DNA of 64,000 nucleotides from Siphonodentalium dalli (GCA_032622095.1 CP136063.1:91489980-91553979), one strand, 5' to 3'. Positions 21,738-33,890 are shown, counted from the first letter of the stretch. Made by a program: numbers and translations. The notes: generated by a model from the letters alone, not told the origin.

Positions 21738-22391
21738 ATGGATAAAATACACTGAAACATTAAAGAATGACAGAATACACCAGGAAATAAAACAAATTTA
21801 CTTCAACCCAGAGTATTCCAGAAAAGAAATGGCAGCATTCTGAAAACTAAGAAAAGAACTAAGGGCGACAAAGAACACATGTCCACTCGTTCCTTAAAGG
21901 CACGTGAGGCCTTAATTGTCGAAAATATTCATATTTGTTCCAAACACCGTAAACAGGAAAACATTAAAACGCATAGTTTCGTTCATATATACCATGACCA
22001 TCGCGTAAACAGCATGTTATCATAAATACCTACTATATTTTACCTAAGCAAGAGCCTGACTGGTTTACAGAGGACAGCACAATGCTACTGGCTAATCACA
22101 CACAAATGGCATAAACGCTCTTTATTAGTTCCATATCAGGAATTCACCAACAAAGAACGCTCTTTATGTTTACCATCATAATATAAACAAACACCAGAAA
22201 AGTAACTTTTTATGCTTTTGTTTACATAACAATGGTTAAACATATGAGAATAACATACTGTTTATGCGATATTTCTTATCTACATACGGACAAAGTCTGT
22301 CTACATTTTGATGTTCTTTCTGTTTGTGACGGGTGGAAATATTTTCACAGGATACCCACCGCCAAGGCCAACCGTGTCTTTAATAAATCAT
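21738..22391. other. Unit 1 segment between the long-inverted-repeat element and MULE exons
   Basis: Contains AACGCTCTTTATTAGTTCCATATCAGGAATTC-like sequence, related to 60650-60720, including two ACGCTCTTTAT words. In unit 2 this segment is followed by an additional diverged tandem copy (about 28403-28900). No intact gene seen. Confidence 0.5.
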
Positions 22392-22510
22392 GACGATAAA
22401 CCTTTGTGAACTATTATTGTTGCATCTTTTGTTACTGAGAATGAAAACGCAGAATCCCTGAAAGAAGCTTTGAAGCCTCGTCACTTAATGGCAATCGAAC
22501 AAGCAGGCAG
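22392..22510 (+). pseudogene. MULE transposase DDE-region fragment (unit 1)
   Basis: Starting at GACGATAAACC the frame reads DDKPL, a TGA, then TIIVASFVTENENAESLKEA LKPRHLMA. In MULE transposases the strand after the first catalytic Asp reads like xxxFVTxENxxSxxxAL and is followed by a (M)xD segment with the second Asp. Here the end is degraded, and the related copy at 36610-36790 preserves LMADFCDAEINAT. Stops and missing pieces make this a pseudogene. Confidence 0.6.
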
Positions 22511-22902
22511 GTTTTCATTCATCATATTATGAAAACAATTGTAGATTTTCATTCATCGCCTCCAGATCCCATTCTTGGTCTCAATGTTTTTTCACTTGGA
22601 CAATCTTGATAAAAATGTTAATTACATAAAAAAAAAGCTCACTTGTCCACAAGGTGAGGAAATGGCAGATCTATGACAACCAGTTCTAAGCCGAAAAGTG
22701 CATATCTCCTTCTGAAATGTCTGACAAGACCCAAATTCAAATTTAAACAGAACTTTCTGATATGAAGACCATGTAATAATTCGGCCAAATCCAGACACGT
22801 TTTTTGACGGACCATGTAGACCAGCCCACAAGCTAATCATGGAAACAAATGCTTATGTGATTCCAATCAAATAAACCCTATTCGGATTTGTATTAATTTC
22901 AG

Positions 22903-23040
22903 ACTGCAGCTTCCACCGAGAGAAGGCTTGGCAGGGGTGACTGAGCAGAAATTAAAACGGATAAGCCGATGTTATTAAGATTGCTGCGAGAAATTGCAAA
23001 AGCGAAGCAGGTTGAAGCTAATGAAGCCGTTGTTGCAACA
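22903..23040 (+). pseudogene. MULE transposase exon with C-x-F-H-R-E-K-A-W motif (unit 1)
   Basis: TTAATTTCAG acceptor before 22903 and GTATGT donor at 23041 frame a 138-bp exon. It reads CSFHREKAWQG followed by a TGA, and, one frame away, LLRLLREIAKAKQVEANEAV. CxFHREQAW followed by an R-x-I-A helix is a hallmark of animal MULE-type transposases and the ZSWIM/CARF-like proteins derived from them. Intact splice sites with a broken frame indicate a decayed spliced gene. An identical copy is at 29567-29704 and a diverged one at 38314-38478. Confidence 0.7.
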
Positions 23041-24748
23041 GTATGTGTATGAACAAAAGCCGAACGTACCCCCCCCCCAACAATGGAAACCAAAATGATC
23101 TGCAACTCCGCATTACCGTTCGCACTCTGGCATATTTGTTATTTTTATAGGCATTTCCTCAGAAAGCCCCACGGTACCAAAACATTGTAATAATCGGCTT
23201 TTCCGTTATCACCTATTTGTTTACATGGGAAATTCCAATGCAAAAAATACGTAAATTCATTACTAATATATTAATTAAATGCAACGACCCTCGATGGCGA
23301 AATCACTTTAGTTAAATTATCGCCGATAGTTGCGTCCGGAATCAAGATGTAAATATTTACAATTGAGCGTAGTTCAGACGATGTTTTCTGTGGAGTGGTA
23401 AGGTCGATTTCTTTGAAATTTCGGTGATGTTAATAGAATGCTTCATTCCACAGGTTGGGATAGCGCCTGATTACTAACTCATCAATTTCGCACACCCGAA
23501 CAAGTCCATAATATGTCTTTAAAGTGGCGTAATGTATATCAATTTGCATTGAAACTGTGTTCCCGTTATCCGTGACGACCAGCTAGTACATGGAAATTCG
23601 ATCTGCGTGTCTAGAATCATGCTTGTAATTGATTATTTTATCAAAGTATGGGAAATTACGACTTCAGGTTGAGTCGTATTGGCGTCCGAGCTTAACGATA
23701 CATGTGCATTTGAACTGGGTTCTCGTGATCCGTGACGACCAGACCATAGAAATTCGAGTTAGGTGTGTCTAAAATCATTTTTATAATTTATTGCTTGATC
23801 AAAGTATGGAACATCATTAACATGTAGTTCGTCACATTGACGCCCGGGGAGTTAGCCAGAAACGACCTTTCGTGATCCGTGATGACGGTATGAATGGGTT
23901 GCCCGCCAAAAACACGCTCTACAAACGTCCCGACGCCCATCATCACCAACGGGAGGTAGGCTACCACCCGAGGGGGGTAACATGGGGTACCTAGAACATA
24001 AAGAGTTCGAGCGGCGTGTGTCTGCAATCATACGTAGCAGGTATTACTCTATACATGTGATGAATATCACGAACATCAAGTCCGCCCCGGGGACTTGGAT
24101 TGGCCTAATGTCGCGTAAAATAGCCAGAAACGGCCTTTTCGGGATTCGCAATGACCTAGAAGATAAGAGTTTAAACTGCGTGTGTCTGACATCATATGTA
24201 GTCGGTATCACTCTATATATCTATCCATGTAAACATGCCGTTACCAAGTCCATGTACCGTCTGCTTGGTTCGCAATCCCCGCGACACCGCTATCTTTCTC
24301 GTTATAGTATATATAAGAAATCAAAGATGCGCTATGCACCTAACCGACTGAGTGAGTTAAAAGGACACTAAGCTCAACATAGACACGCCTTTACCTAATC
24401 CATGTACAGTCTATTCGGTTCGCCTACACCCCAACACTGCTATCTTTCACGTAATAGTATAGATAATAAATCAACAATGTGCTATGCACCTAACCGACTG
24501 AGTGACTTAATTATACACATAGACTCAGCGCGGACACGCCATCACCAACTCCGTTTCGCCTCCCCTGCGACAACGCTATTTTTTTTCTCGTAAAAATATA
24601 GATAAGAAATCAACGATGAGCTATGCACCTAACAGACTGAGTCACCGATTTCACATATATTTTCAAGCTACGATCGAATCCAAAGACAAATATATCGCGA
24701 TCATGCATATCGCGTGTGACGAACGAAAAAGTCATTCTCATACATCAG

Positions 24749-27700
24749 CCTGTTCTCCCAAAAATCAGCACACTAACTGCTTATAATAGGAACTATGTTT
24801 AGGTAGATAATCTGCTTAAAATTGCCCTCATTTTGAGAATATAATATGCTGAAAATTAAAACATTTTAGTCACATTAACGACTCATAATGGGGGCGATTC
24901 TAAGCCGACAATGACACAAATAAGCCAACTCACGACTTTTCAGGTATACGTCTTTAACATGTGTTTTCACTGTGGCCCGCGCCATAGAACGAAATAACCG
25001 GGTAAGAGTCCATCATCTGCTTATTACAGAATCAAATAATCACATTTTGGTACCTATTTCACTCTATAACTCAATTAATTGCGTATTTCCGCGAGGATAT
25101 GTTGCATACATACATATCAGCATATCCTCCTGTAAATAGGTTAACGCAGGAGCTATATATTCACATAAGTTCATATTAGACTTATTTGATTGTGCAGAGA
25201 GCTCATACAGAACTAAAACCCGTTATGCCGTTGAATGGCGCGCTTCGCACATTATAAAGAGCGTTCATATCCTCAAATAAGCTATAAATGGGCCTAAAAC
25301 GCGATAACCAAAATAAGCCCTTATTGTGCTTATTATTACGAGAACAATATACTCATGGTGGACGGGACTTCTACAAAATTTTAAATTCAATAAAGTTCTT
25401 ACCAAAATCCCATACAAAACGACATGCTGAATTTGGGGATACATGTAATGACATTAAATGCGAAAAACTATACGACCGTTTCGCTTTCACCAGAACAGAA
25501 CGCCTGACACTAAACTGTAGCGGCTACACTATGGGATAAATCGTAGAATACTTTCTGCAAAGAAATTTCTGACAATGGTCAACTTGGAACGAAATGGTCT
25601 ATGTATTCGCTGCGGCACAGCATCTGAAGATCGGATTGTCAACACGTAAAACACTTTATAAAGGAGGTTACTGTTTGGTGCAGATTAAATGGCATCGCCT
25701 TGGTAGCCACAAGAAAGATTGTTATCATTGGATCCCTGTCAATGGGCTATAACTCTATTCTATGAATAATTTGTTTTGGCATGATAAAACAATACATAAA
25801 TAAAACTAAATTTAATCCTGATACATTATCACTTATCATTTCTATCATAAATACAGTTTAGATATTCGCATGAGAAATTCATTGCACAATGCCAAATGAA
25901 ATTGCCCTCTTTCGAGCAAAACTGGTTCTTAATCGTATAAGCTCTTCGAAAACGATCAGAATCAAACATACCATGATGTATCAAAATATCGTTTCCACCG
26001 AAACCCAACGTATCTCTCAATCTCAGATGAATAGGTGTCGAGGAACCGTCGATTTGAACCACCAGAAAAAAAAACAACTCATTTATAGATTAACCAAGAT
26101 TCCATTGTAAATAACAAACGGCTACATATACAATTAATATCTTATAAACATTGGGGTGGGGGCTATTATCCCGCATGACTGAATGGTACAGTATATAAAA
26201 TATAGCCTCTGGTGCCTGAATCGTCTTTAAAAACAACTACATTCCGGTGACCACAATGGAAATAAGCGGATATCGGTCTGTTTTTGTGCATTCCTCACGA
26301 TGCCACCTGATTACATGATAGGCCAATCCTAAATTATTTATTTTATGATTCCATAAATCTCTGAAATGATCTTGAACATGTAGGAGTTAGCTTTGACTTA
26401 TTCAGATACTGCCCTTACAATTTCATCCGATTCTTGACATTCCTATGTGAAGCTGTCTGCCCTTGTACATGGCTGTCATCTTTTCGCCCCTTTGTTGAGT
26501 CTACAGGAAACATATGTGGTCAGTGTGGGCTTGCCAAGCTAAACCACATCTTAGTCTCAGTAAAGAGGTGGAATGGTATCTGGCAGCTACGAGCATATGC
26601 TATACTAATTTTCAAGCAAGCTGATACCTCATTTGTGTCCAAACTCAGTTGTTTGCTCTAACATTCTGATCAAAGTTGTCTGATCAAACTCCGACCGGCA
26701 ACTTTGGTCAGTCTGTTATAGAAAACTACTGGGTATTTCTGAACAAATAAGCTATCAACTTGTTTTAAAAATAAATTAGCATATGCTCGTAACAGTCGAC
26801 ATGCTATGTTTTGTGTCAGTTCATCATATATTATGTTTTTGTATGTAAGCACATTTTGAATGCGAGATACTCACCAACCTCGAAACCACGTGATTCCCCA
26901 TCGTGACAACCGACAGCTTCAATCCACAAATGTTGGTGTCTTTTAGAGCCAATAGTTTCTCTTATCAAACTCTTATCAAAGATGTAGCTCTCTTTTTGAG
27001 AGTCGAAACGGAGTGACTTTGTCGAGTATTATTAAGCAACATGCGATGTTTGGTTTCGGAGGAAATGTCTCAACTACAGAATCTGTATCCATCACCTGCG
27101 ATACATGTTTTGGAACAGGAATAATATCAGTCGCCTCAACTTGTGTTGATAGTAGTCATATACTGACGAGTTTGATTCGACTCTATGTCTGAGTGCTGGC
27201 ATCAACCCACGTTTTTGCTGAGTATGTGACATGTGGAATGGATGGTCGAGGACCAACTATTTTCTTAGCGCCTATATGACAGATGCTTCTCAGCTTTACA
27301 TCGTTGAGTCTTGAATTCATAGTCCTAAATGGGACATGAACCAAGTTAGCCTTAGAGACACAAGACACACATATATATTAAAGAACTTATAACTGGAAGT
27401 AGACAACACTATAAATGACAAAATGGAAGCTTATTCTAATAACAATAACGTTGGAGGAAATAGAAATAACATCGCAGAATATCCATATACGGATGCTAAC
27501 AACGCTAAATGAAAGATTATGAACAAATAGTACAAATCAACATATCCTCTCAAAAATACGCACATAATCAAGCTATATTGTGAAATAGGTAGATAATGTG
27601 ATTATTTCATTCTGAATTAAGCAGATAAGTGGATTCATACTCGTTATTTCGTTTTAAGGCCCGGGCCAGTGAAGAAACTTCTTGTTAATGAGCGTACACC

Positions 27701-27903
27701 CGAACAGTCGTGAGTTGGCTTATTTGTGTCATTGCCCGCACATAATCTGCTTAGAATCGCCTCATTATGAGTCGATAACGTGACTAAAATACTCTCATTT
27801 TCAGCCCATTATGGACTCAAAATGAGGTGGTTCTATGCAGATTATCTACATAGAACAGGTTCTTGTTATAAGCAGATAATGTGCTGGTTTTCGGGAGAAC
27901 AGG
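24749..27903. mobile_element. Long-inverted-repeat element (unit 2 copy)
   Basis: Same element as 18528-21737 carried along in the tandem duplication; ends CCTGTTCTCCC and GGGAGAACAGG intact. Confidence 0.75.
26855..27368 (-). pseudogene. LINE ORF1 fragment (unit 2 copy)
   Basis: Carried with the tandem duplication; identical KKIVGPRPSIPHVTYSA and TQT peptides to the unit 1 copy. Confidence 0.6.
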
Positions 27904-28057
27904 ATGGATAAAATACACTGAAACATTAAAGAATGACAGAATACACCAGGAAATAAAACAAATTTACTTCAACCCAGAGTATTCCAGAAAAGAAATGGCA
28001 GCATTCTGAAAACTAAGAAAAGAACTAAGGGCGACAAAGAACACATGTCCACTCGTT

Positions 28058-28900
28058 CCTTAAAGGCACGTGAGGCCTTAATTGTCGAAAATATTCATAT
28101 TTGTTCCAAACACCGTAAACAGGAAAACATTAAAACGCATAGTTTCGTTCATATATACCATGACCATCGCGTAAACAGCATGTTATCATAAATACCTACT
28201 ATATTTTACCTAAGCAAGAGCCTGACTGGTTTACAGAGGACAGCACAATGCTACTGGCTAATCACACACAAATGGCATAAACGCTCTTTATTAGTTCCAT
28301 ATCAGGAATTCACCAACAAAGAACGCTCTTTATGTTTACCATCATAATATAAACAAACACCAGAAAAGTAACTTTTTATGCTTTTGTTTACATAACAATG
28401 GTTAAAGGCACGTGCGGCCTTAATTGTCGAAAATATTCATATTTGTTCCAAACACCGTAAACAGAAAAACAGTAAAACGCATACAGTTCCGTTCATATAT
28501 ACCATGACCACCGCGTAAACAGCATGTTATCATAAAGACCTACTGTATTTTACCTAAGCAAGAGCCTGATTGTGTTACAGAAGACAGCACAATGCTACTG
28601 GCTAATCACACATAAATGGCATAAACGCTCTTTATTAGTTCCATATCAGGTATTCACCAACAAAGAACGCTCTTTATATTTACCATCATAATATAAACAA
28701 ACACCAGAAAAGTAACTTTTTACGGTTTTGTTTACATAACAATGGTCAAACTTATGACCATAACATACTGTTTATGCGATATTTCTTATTTGCATACGGA
28801 CAAAGTCTATCTACATTTTGATGTTCTTTCTGTTTGTGGCGGTTTTTGACGGGTGGAGATATTTTCACAGGATACCCACCGCCAAGGCCAACCGTGTCTT
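28058..28900 (+). repeat. Internal tandem duplication present only in unit 2
   Basis: GGCACGTG(A/C)GGCCTTAATTG begins at 28065 and again at about 28406; the second copy is several percent diverged from the first, much more than unit 1 differs from unit 2. The diverged block therefore predates the big duplication (and was lost from unit 1) or was acquired by gene conversion. The junction word TTAAA flanks the missing block in unit 1 (near 22228). Confidence 0.75.
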
Positions 28901-29055
28901 TAAACATATGAGAATAACATACTGTTTATGCGATATTTCTTATCTACATACGGACAAAGTCTGTCTACATTTTGATGTTCTTTCTGTTTGTGACGGGTGG
29001 AAATATTTTCACATGATACCCACCACCAAGGCCAACCGTGTCTTTAATAAATCAT

Positions 29056-29174
29056 GACGATAAACCTTTGTGAACTATTATTGTTGCATCTTTTGTTACT
29101 GAGAATGAAAACGCAGAATCCCTGAAAGAAGCTTTGAAGCCTCGTCACTTAATGGCAATCGAACAAGCAGGCAG
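29056..29174 (+). pseudogene. MULE transposase DDE-region fragment (unit 2)
   Basis: Same sequence as unit 1 at 22392: TIIVASFVTENENAESLKEA after an in-frame TGA. Confidence 0.6.
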
Positions 29175-29566
29175 GTTTTCATTCATCATATTATGAAAAC
29201 AATTGTAGATTTTCATTCATCGCCTCCAGATCCCATTCTTGGTCTCAATGTTTTTTCAGTTGGACAATCTTGATAAAAATGTTAATTACATAAAAAAAAA
29301 GCTCACTTGTCCACAAGGTGAGGAAATGGCAGATCTATGACAACCAGTTCTAAGCCGAAAAGTGCATATCTCCTTCTGAAATGTCTGACAAGACCCAAAT
29401 TCAAATTTAAACAGAACTTTCTGATATGAAGACCATGTAATAATTCGGCCAAATCCAGACACGTTTTTTGACGGACCATGTAGACCAGCCCACAAGCTAA
29501 TCATGGAAACAATTGCTTATGTGATTCCAATCAAATAAACCCTATTCGGATTTGTATTAATTTCAG

Positions 29567-29704
29567 ACTGCAGCTTCCACCGAGAGAAGGCTTGGCAGGG
29601 GTGACTGAGCAGAAATTAAAACGGATAAGCCGATGTTATTAAGATTGCTGCGAGAAATTGCAAAAGCGAAGCAGGTTGAAGCTAATGAAGCCGTTGTTGC
29701 AACA
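29567..29704 (+). pseudogene. MULE transposase CxFHREKAW exon (unit 2)
   Basis: Second tandem copy of the exon at 22903-23040; acceptor TTTCAG and donor GTATGT are retained, and the same frame breaks are present, so the damage preceded the duplication. Confidence 0.7.
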
Positions 29705-30052
29705 GTATGTGTATGGACAAAAGCCGAACGTACCCCCCCCCCCCAACAATGGAAACCAAAATGATCTGCAACTCCGCATTACCGTTCGCACTCTGGCATA
29801 TTTGTTATTTTTATAGGCATTTCCTCAGAAAGCCCCACGGTACCAAAACATTGTAATAATCGGCTTTTCCGTTATCACCTATTTGTTTACATGGGAAATT
29901 CCAATGCAAAAATTACGTAAATTCATTACTTCACAAAATACTCATCCATATAAATGCTAATCATATCAATCATCCTTTATATTATGTTTATTCTGATTAA
30001 ACATCTCAAGGTCCCAACATATAAGTCCTAGTATTTACGCAGTTTATAGCGT

Positions 30053-30426
30053 TTGTCGCTTTTCAACTGTCGATTTCATGGGCGCAGCCATACTATTGCC
30101 AAGTGCATCATGGGAATATTCTGTTTGCATAATAAAATTCAGTTTTACGCACAAATTAAATTTGTTAATTGCTCACAAATATCTTGTATTATTGCATTAT
30201 TAATAATCTGTATAAGCAATACCCACCGCCAATGCTTACCTTATCGTTGAATCAACACAGCTCTATCGATAAACTGTTAAAATATATTCTGCTATTCAAC
30301 CAAGACAAAAAGCTTGTGGTCACCAAGCATGGTCCATCTAATTCAAGCACTTTAATATTTGATCATTGTTTCATGCTGCAGAAACAGGTGTCCCAAACAA
30401 TATCCAGATTCCTCACTGAAATTTAA
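30053..30426 (+). pseudogene. Candidate MULE N-terminal exon, copy 1
   Basis: The frame ending at 30426 reads LNQHSSIDKLLKYILLFNQD KKLVVTKHGP...QTISRFLTEI. The homologous segment at 39135-39431 keeps the same open end with about 15 replacements in 57 residues and few silent changes, a ratio expected of neutral decay. Animal MULE/CARF-like proteins start with a similar 'S-x-x-E-L-x-x-x-I-x-x-Y-x-x-x-T' segment, and at 39 kb this piece lies immediately upstream of a copy of the next MULE exon. Both support calling it exon 1 of the same gene. The first half of this copy is out of frame relative to the other. Confidence 0.4.
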
Positions 30427-30469
30427 CGCAGAATAACAATAACATACAAGAGGTGTGCACTCGCGTGCT

Positions 30470-31062
30470 AGCATACCCCACCGTGGCCAATTCAACCCGC
30501 ATTATCCGTAAACCCAACAAAAAAGATTTTTAACTTTAAAGAAAAATTTGGATTAATAATATCGATATGGTGTCGCAAGAAGCTTGTACAGAAAAAAATA
30601 TTCAAATTGGTTCATATTTGTTCGAAAGATTGCAGAAACCCAAAAAAAGGTAGAAAATGAAACGCAACCTTAACATCTAAGATGGCTTTTGTCGAGTGTT
30701 TCGTCAGTCCGGAAAATATCCTAACTTGATAGCATCCACACAAAAAAAATCCCAAAATTTTCTAAGTCAAAAATGAAGTGTAATGTTAGGAAAAACAGTC
30801 CGAGCCAACCCCGAGCCGCATCATGTAGATAGGGGGTTGTGAGAAGCATGTATACCAAACATTATTGAAATCGGTTCATATTTGTTAAAGTTATTAAGTC
30901 GGACAGAATTTTCTAAGTCAAAAAGTAAGGCGTAACTTAAAAAAAGAAAGTCGGACCGCACCGCAATTAGCATAATGCGGAGAGGCGGTCCTAAGGAGAT
31001 TGCATACACAAAATTATTGAAATAGGTTCATAGTTGTTTGAGTTATGAGGTCGGACCACAGG
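30470..31062 (+). repeat. Dispersed repeat with GAAATCGGTTCATATTTGTT motifs
   Basis: TTGAAATCGGTTCATATTTG occurs three times in diverged form (about 30605, 30865, 31020), each followed by a GTCGGAC or AAACCC-like block and TTTTCTAAGTCAAAAA. Word pairs recur at about 150-250 bp. No coding sequence. Confidence 0.6.
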
Positions 31063-31165
31063 AGCTTGGAATTTGGTCAAAACCACTCTTTTATTGGCGG
31101 AACCACCACCCGGGACCAAAGGTCACGGAAGGAACGAAACAGAAAATTGTTGCCACCTATTTTGA
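31050..31165 (+). repeat. Inverted repeat partner of 32890-33025
   Basis: ACCACAGGAGCTTGGAATTT and ACCACCACCCGGGACCAAAG and then GGAAGGAACGAAACAGAAAA are found as exact or near-exact reverse complements at 32890-33025. The two copies face each other about 1.7 kb apart. Confidence 0.8.
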
Positions 31166-31299
31166 ACTCAACTGTATTCCTACCAAAAATATATTTTCAC
31201 TAAAAACTTTTGGTACCTCTTACACCTTAGATGCCAATCTACAACATTCCATAGGTATATTTTTCCAGTTCTTCGAAAACCTCACTTTATTTCGGTAAT

Positions 31300-32650
31300 G
31301 TATTGTAAATTCACCAACGAACACAAATCTGCGACACCTACATCACCCGTTCTAGAATCTGAATGACAAATGGCACAAAACCATTTTTCCGGAATAACAA
31401 AGTCGGAACGAAATAAAATCGAAACCTAAATTTAAAGCCCGCGAAATTCAAAAATATTTGAAAGTGCGTGCGGTTTTCGAACTTAGGCGCCAGAAAACTT
31501 AAATCTGTTTATGTTTGCGTCATACTATGCTCGTTTTTGAAGATCTAATCCTGATGTTTTGTGCATTTTCCTGAAAATTTCTGTATTTTTCTGTGTCTGC
31601 TGTTCTTCATTAGACTGAATGGTAATTTGTACATATATTTCATATTTAATTTATTTCTATTTATGGCACGACCACCTGGTATTGTTTTTTCTTGTTTTAT
31701 GTTCGTTATGTACAGGTAGGCCTATATGTACTACTTGACTTTGTAATGCTACTGGTTGCAATGATTGGTCATACAGGGACCAAAACTCTCTAGCTCCCTC
31801 TCTCTCTCATAGGAGCTTGTGTCGCGCTCCGTTGTATAGGCCTAAAATATCCATCATATAATAGTAATAGTAATCAACCAACTGATTACTGGTCGAATAT
31901 CACGAAGTAGAAGAAAAAGATATATAGACTCACGGGAGGTCTGGTATATATGCCTATGCATGAAGCGATTCCTTTGTGCAGATTCGTTGCCAGAATATCT
32001 TAATTATTTCCACATCAAATGCTGTTTTTTACTAGTTCTGACGAACAAATATTTGTCTTAGTTGATGAGAGAAGACATTTTTCTTGAGTTAGGTAACGAT
32101 ATTGGCCATGCATATATAGAACGAGTGTTTAGTTTCGCGAAATTCAAATTTGTCAATGTAGGGTACAAAAACTCGCCATTAATATGCCAAATACAGTAAC
32201 AAAATGTAATAAGATTCTTTAATGTAAGAGCACAAAATTAACCTGCGTATTCTTCACAGTATACGTTTTATTTGTGCGTTTGCAAGTTGTATATAATACA
32301 AACTGGTTTACCGAATAACTAGTTTATAAATTTGAGTTAGTTATAAACTCGCTAACATAAATTTTATTTAATAAGCAACTATAAGTATTGTCAACTGTAC
32401 CGGTACCAGGATCTATAAATAGTATTCGTGACTCGTGTGTCGTAACGAATCAGCACCAAAACTATCAAAGAATGGCTTTATGCATATGATTATATAGCCT
32501 GTGCTCATGAATTGGAAATTCAATTTTTAAATTCAAGACAGCTAGCCACCATCGGCATTGTTTTTCTCAAAATCAAAAATACCAAAAGAATATTAAAAAC
32601 ATTACTTAATGTAACTTTCGCCGGTGGGGTCACTGTCACAAGGCTCCGCG
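31300..32650. other. Gene-free AT-rich stretch between inverted repeats
   Basis: No convincing coding or RNA gene. A CTCTCT tract lies at 31795-31808. Confidence 0.5.
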
Positions 32651-32654
32651 ATCC

Positions 32655-32745
32655 GATCACATTCGTAGCCAGGTTTTTTAATCGATCACAAATGTAGCCA
32701 GCTTTTCTATGGCTATCACATTTGTAGCCAGCTTTTCATATTCAG
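32655..32745 (+). repeat. Short tandem repeat, about 30 bp x 3 (ATCACATTTGTAGCCAGCTT)
   Basis: GATCACATTCGTAGCCAGGTTTTT, GATCACAAATGTAGCCAGCTTTTC and TATCACATTTGTAGCCAGCT TTTC follow one another. Confidence 0.8.
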
Positions 32746-32889
32746 GCGAGCCTCAATGAACACGATCAGGTTAATCTAATTTTTCTGAGTTGATGGATGA
32801 AAACAACTTGAATTTAGTTTTGATATAAGTTCATTTATAACCTGATGTTTCGGACCAATGTCGTTGGAATGCTCGAATTATATTCCAAT

Positions 32890-33110
32890 ATAAGTTGATA
32901 AACGAAGTCAGGTGGCAACAATTTTCTGTTTCGTTCCTTCCGTGACCTTTGGTCCCGGGTGGTGGTTCCGCCTATAAAATAGTGGTTTTGACCAAATTCC
33001 AAGCTCCTGTGGTCGGACGGACGGACACACGGAGGGAGAAAGTGTGACGGACGGACAGACGCAGTCAATCCAGTATACCCCCCATTTTCTTCGAAAGTGG
33101 GGGTATAATT
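32890..33110 (-). repeat. Inverted repeat partner plus GGACGGAC tail and terminal hairpin
   Basis: Reverse complement of 31050-31165, followed by GGACGGACGGACACACGG and GACGGACGGACAGACGC tracts and the hairpin ATACCCCCCATTTT..AAAGTGGGGGTAT at 33076-33108. This arrangement looks like the 3' end of a dispersed invertebrate repeat. Confidence 0.6.
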
Positions 33111-33165
33111 ATATAATATTAGACTAAAACGTTTTCTTCCAACACATCAAATTTATTCGTTGCAG

Positions 33166-33267
33166 AAAAATCAAAGATCAATAGTGTTTGAAAAAGAAAA
33201 CCAGGAAATGAATTGTCCGCCAGCAGGGGTGTTATTTAGAGAGATTATAAGAATCCAAGAGTGCAAG
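33166..33267 (+). pseudogene. MULE transposase N-terminal exon (CPAG-VLFREII)
   Basis: TTCGTTGCAG acceptor, then 34 codons without a stop reading KNQRSIVFEKENQEMNCPPA GVLFREIIRIQECK, then donor GTCAGT at 33268. MULE/CARF-like proteins carry a small zinc-like segment of the form K-x-x-C-P-A-x-I-x-V-R-E-I-x-x-F-P-E-Y, and NCPPAGVLFREIIRIQECK fits this. A second copy lies at about 39880-40300, split by the long-inverted-repeat element. This exon is intact by itself, but downstream exons are broken. Confidence 0.5.
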
Positions 33268-33743
33268 GTCAGTGAAGAGAGTCTTAATTTTCAACAAAAA
33301 TAGGGAGAGCTGATATGGTATTCTCATAAATATACTCCATTCATTAAATAAATATCTACGATGAATAAACCTTTGACACAAAAAAAACCCGAATTTAAAA
33401 GTGGATCCCAAATTTCAACAAATGGTCACAACTGTTCAAAATGGGCAGTCAGTCCACAAAATATAATTTGACCTCTATTTGTTAGTGAACATACATATTC
33501 ATTTTTCCATTTAGTTCAGAGGAACTGATTTATCACCAGGGCTGATCAGGAAACGAAATATGAACGGACAGACAGACTGATAATCAAAAATCATAAAAAG
33601 TAAGTTACTACCATGTTTAAAGAGGCAAAAAATCTCCCTCATCAAGCCACACAAAGTCAATGTTTCGCGCGAGATGAAGATTGAATTAGTACACAGCCAT
33701 AGTATATTGGCATTATATATGTGAATGCTTTCATATACATCAG

Positions 33744-33890
33744 ATGACTAATACTAAATTACGCCACCTTATATCAGAACTATCACCATCTGAATACAAA
33801 ATGAAGTGTATTTCCAAGAAACTAAGTGAAAACACCAATACAGCAGAACAGGAAACGCGAATGTATATCAACTGGTGTCATGCCATGTGC
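33744..33890 (+). pseudogene. MULE transposase exon, continuation
   Basis: A CATCAG acceptor precedes MTNTKLRHLISELSPSEYKM..., then NTAEQETRMYINWCHAMCK. The late part (A-E-x-E-T-R-M-Y-I-x-W-C-H-A-M-C-K) sits where MULE proteins read A-E-x-R-x-Y-I-x-L-P-x-x-x-A-H-x-x-H. No clear donor is left (AAGGAT). The assignment rests mainly on order between the neighbouring MULE exons. Confidence 0.4.

Larger units (their letters stand above)
17042..23262 (+). repeat. Large tandem duplication, unit 1 (6,221 bp)
   Basis: The whole unit is repeated directly from 23263 onward. The only differences I noted are about a dozen substitutions, short indels, a 57-bp block (20360-20416) absent from unit 2, and a block of about 500 bp absent from unit 1 near 22228. 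The junction at 23263-23264 shows a two-base CT microhomology between the right end (ATTCATTACT) and the left end (CTAATATATT). The unit contains satellite-like repeats, a long-inverted-repeat element, LINE ORF1 remnants and MULE transposase exons. The open frames of 129, 63, 83, 82, 73, 60, 61 and 72 codons that recur at a constant offset in the two units are by-products of the duplication, not independent genes. Confidence 0.93.
23263..29930 (+). repeat. Large tandem duplication, unit 2 (about 6.67 kb)
   Basis: Direct repeat of 17042-23262. Compared with unit 1 it lacks the 57-bp block (the junction now reads TATCTGGCAGCTACG at about 26578) and has about 500 bp more at 28403-28900, which is a diverged tandem copy of the preceding 28058-28402 segment plus the following one. 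Most other differences are single bases (for example T/C near 26923, C/G near 26987). Loss of the 57 bp opens a longer frame (26434-26661) that has no other support. Confidence 0.93.
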
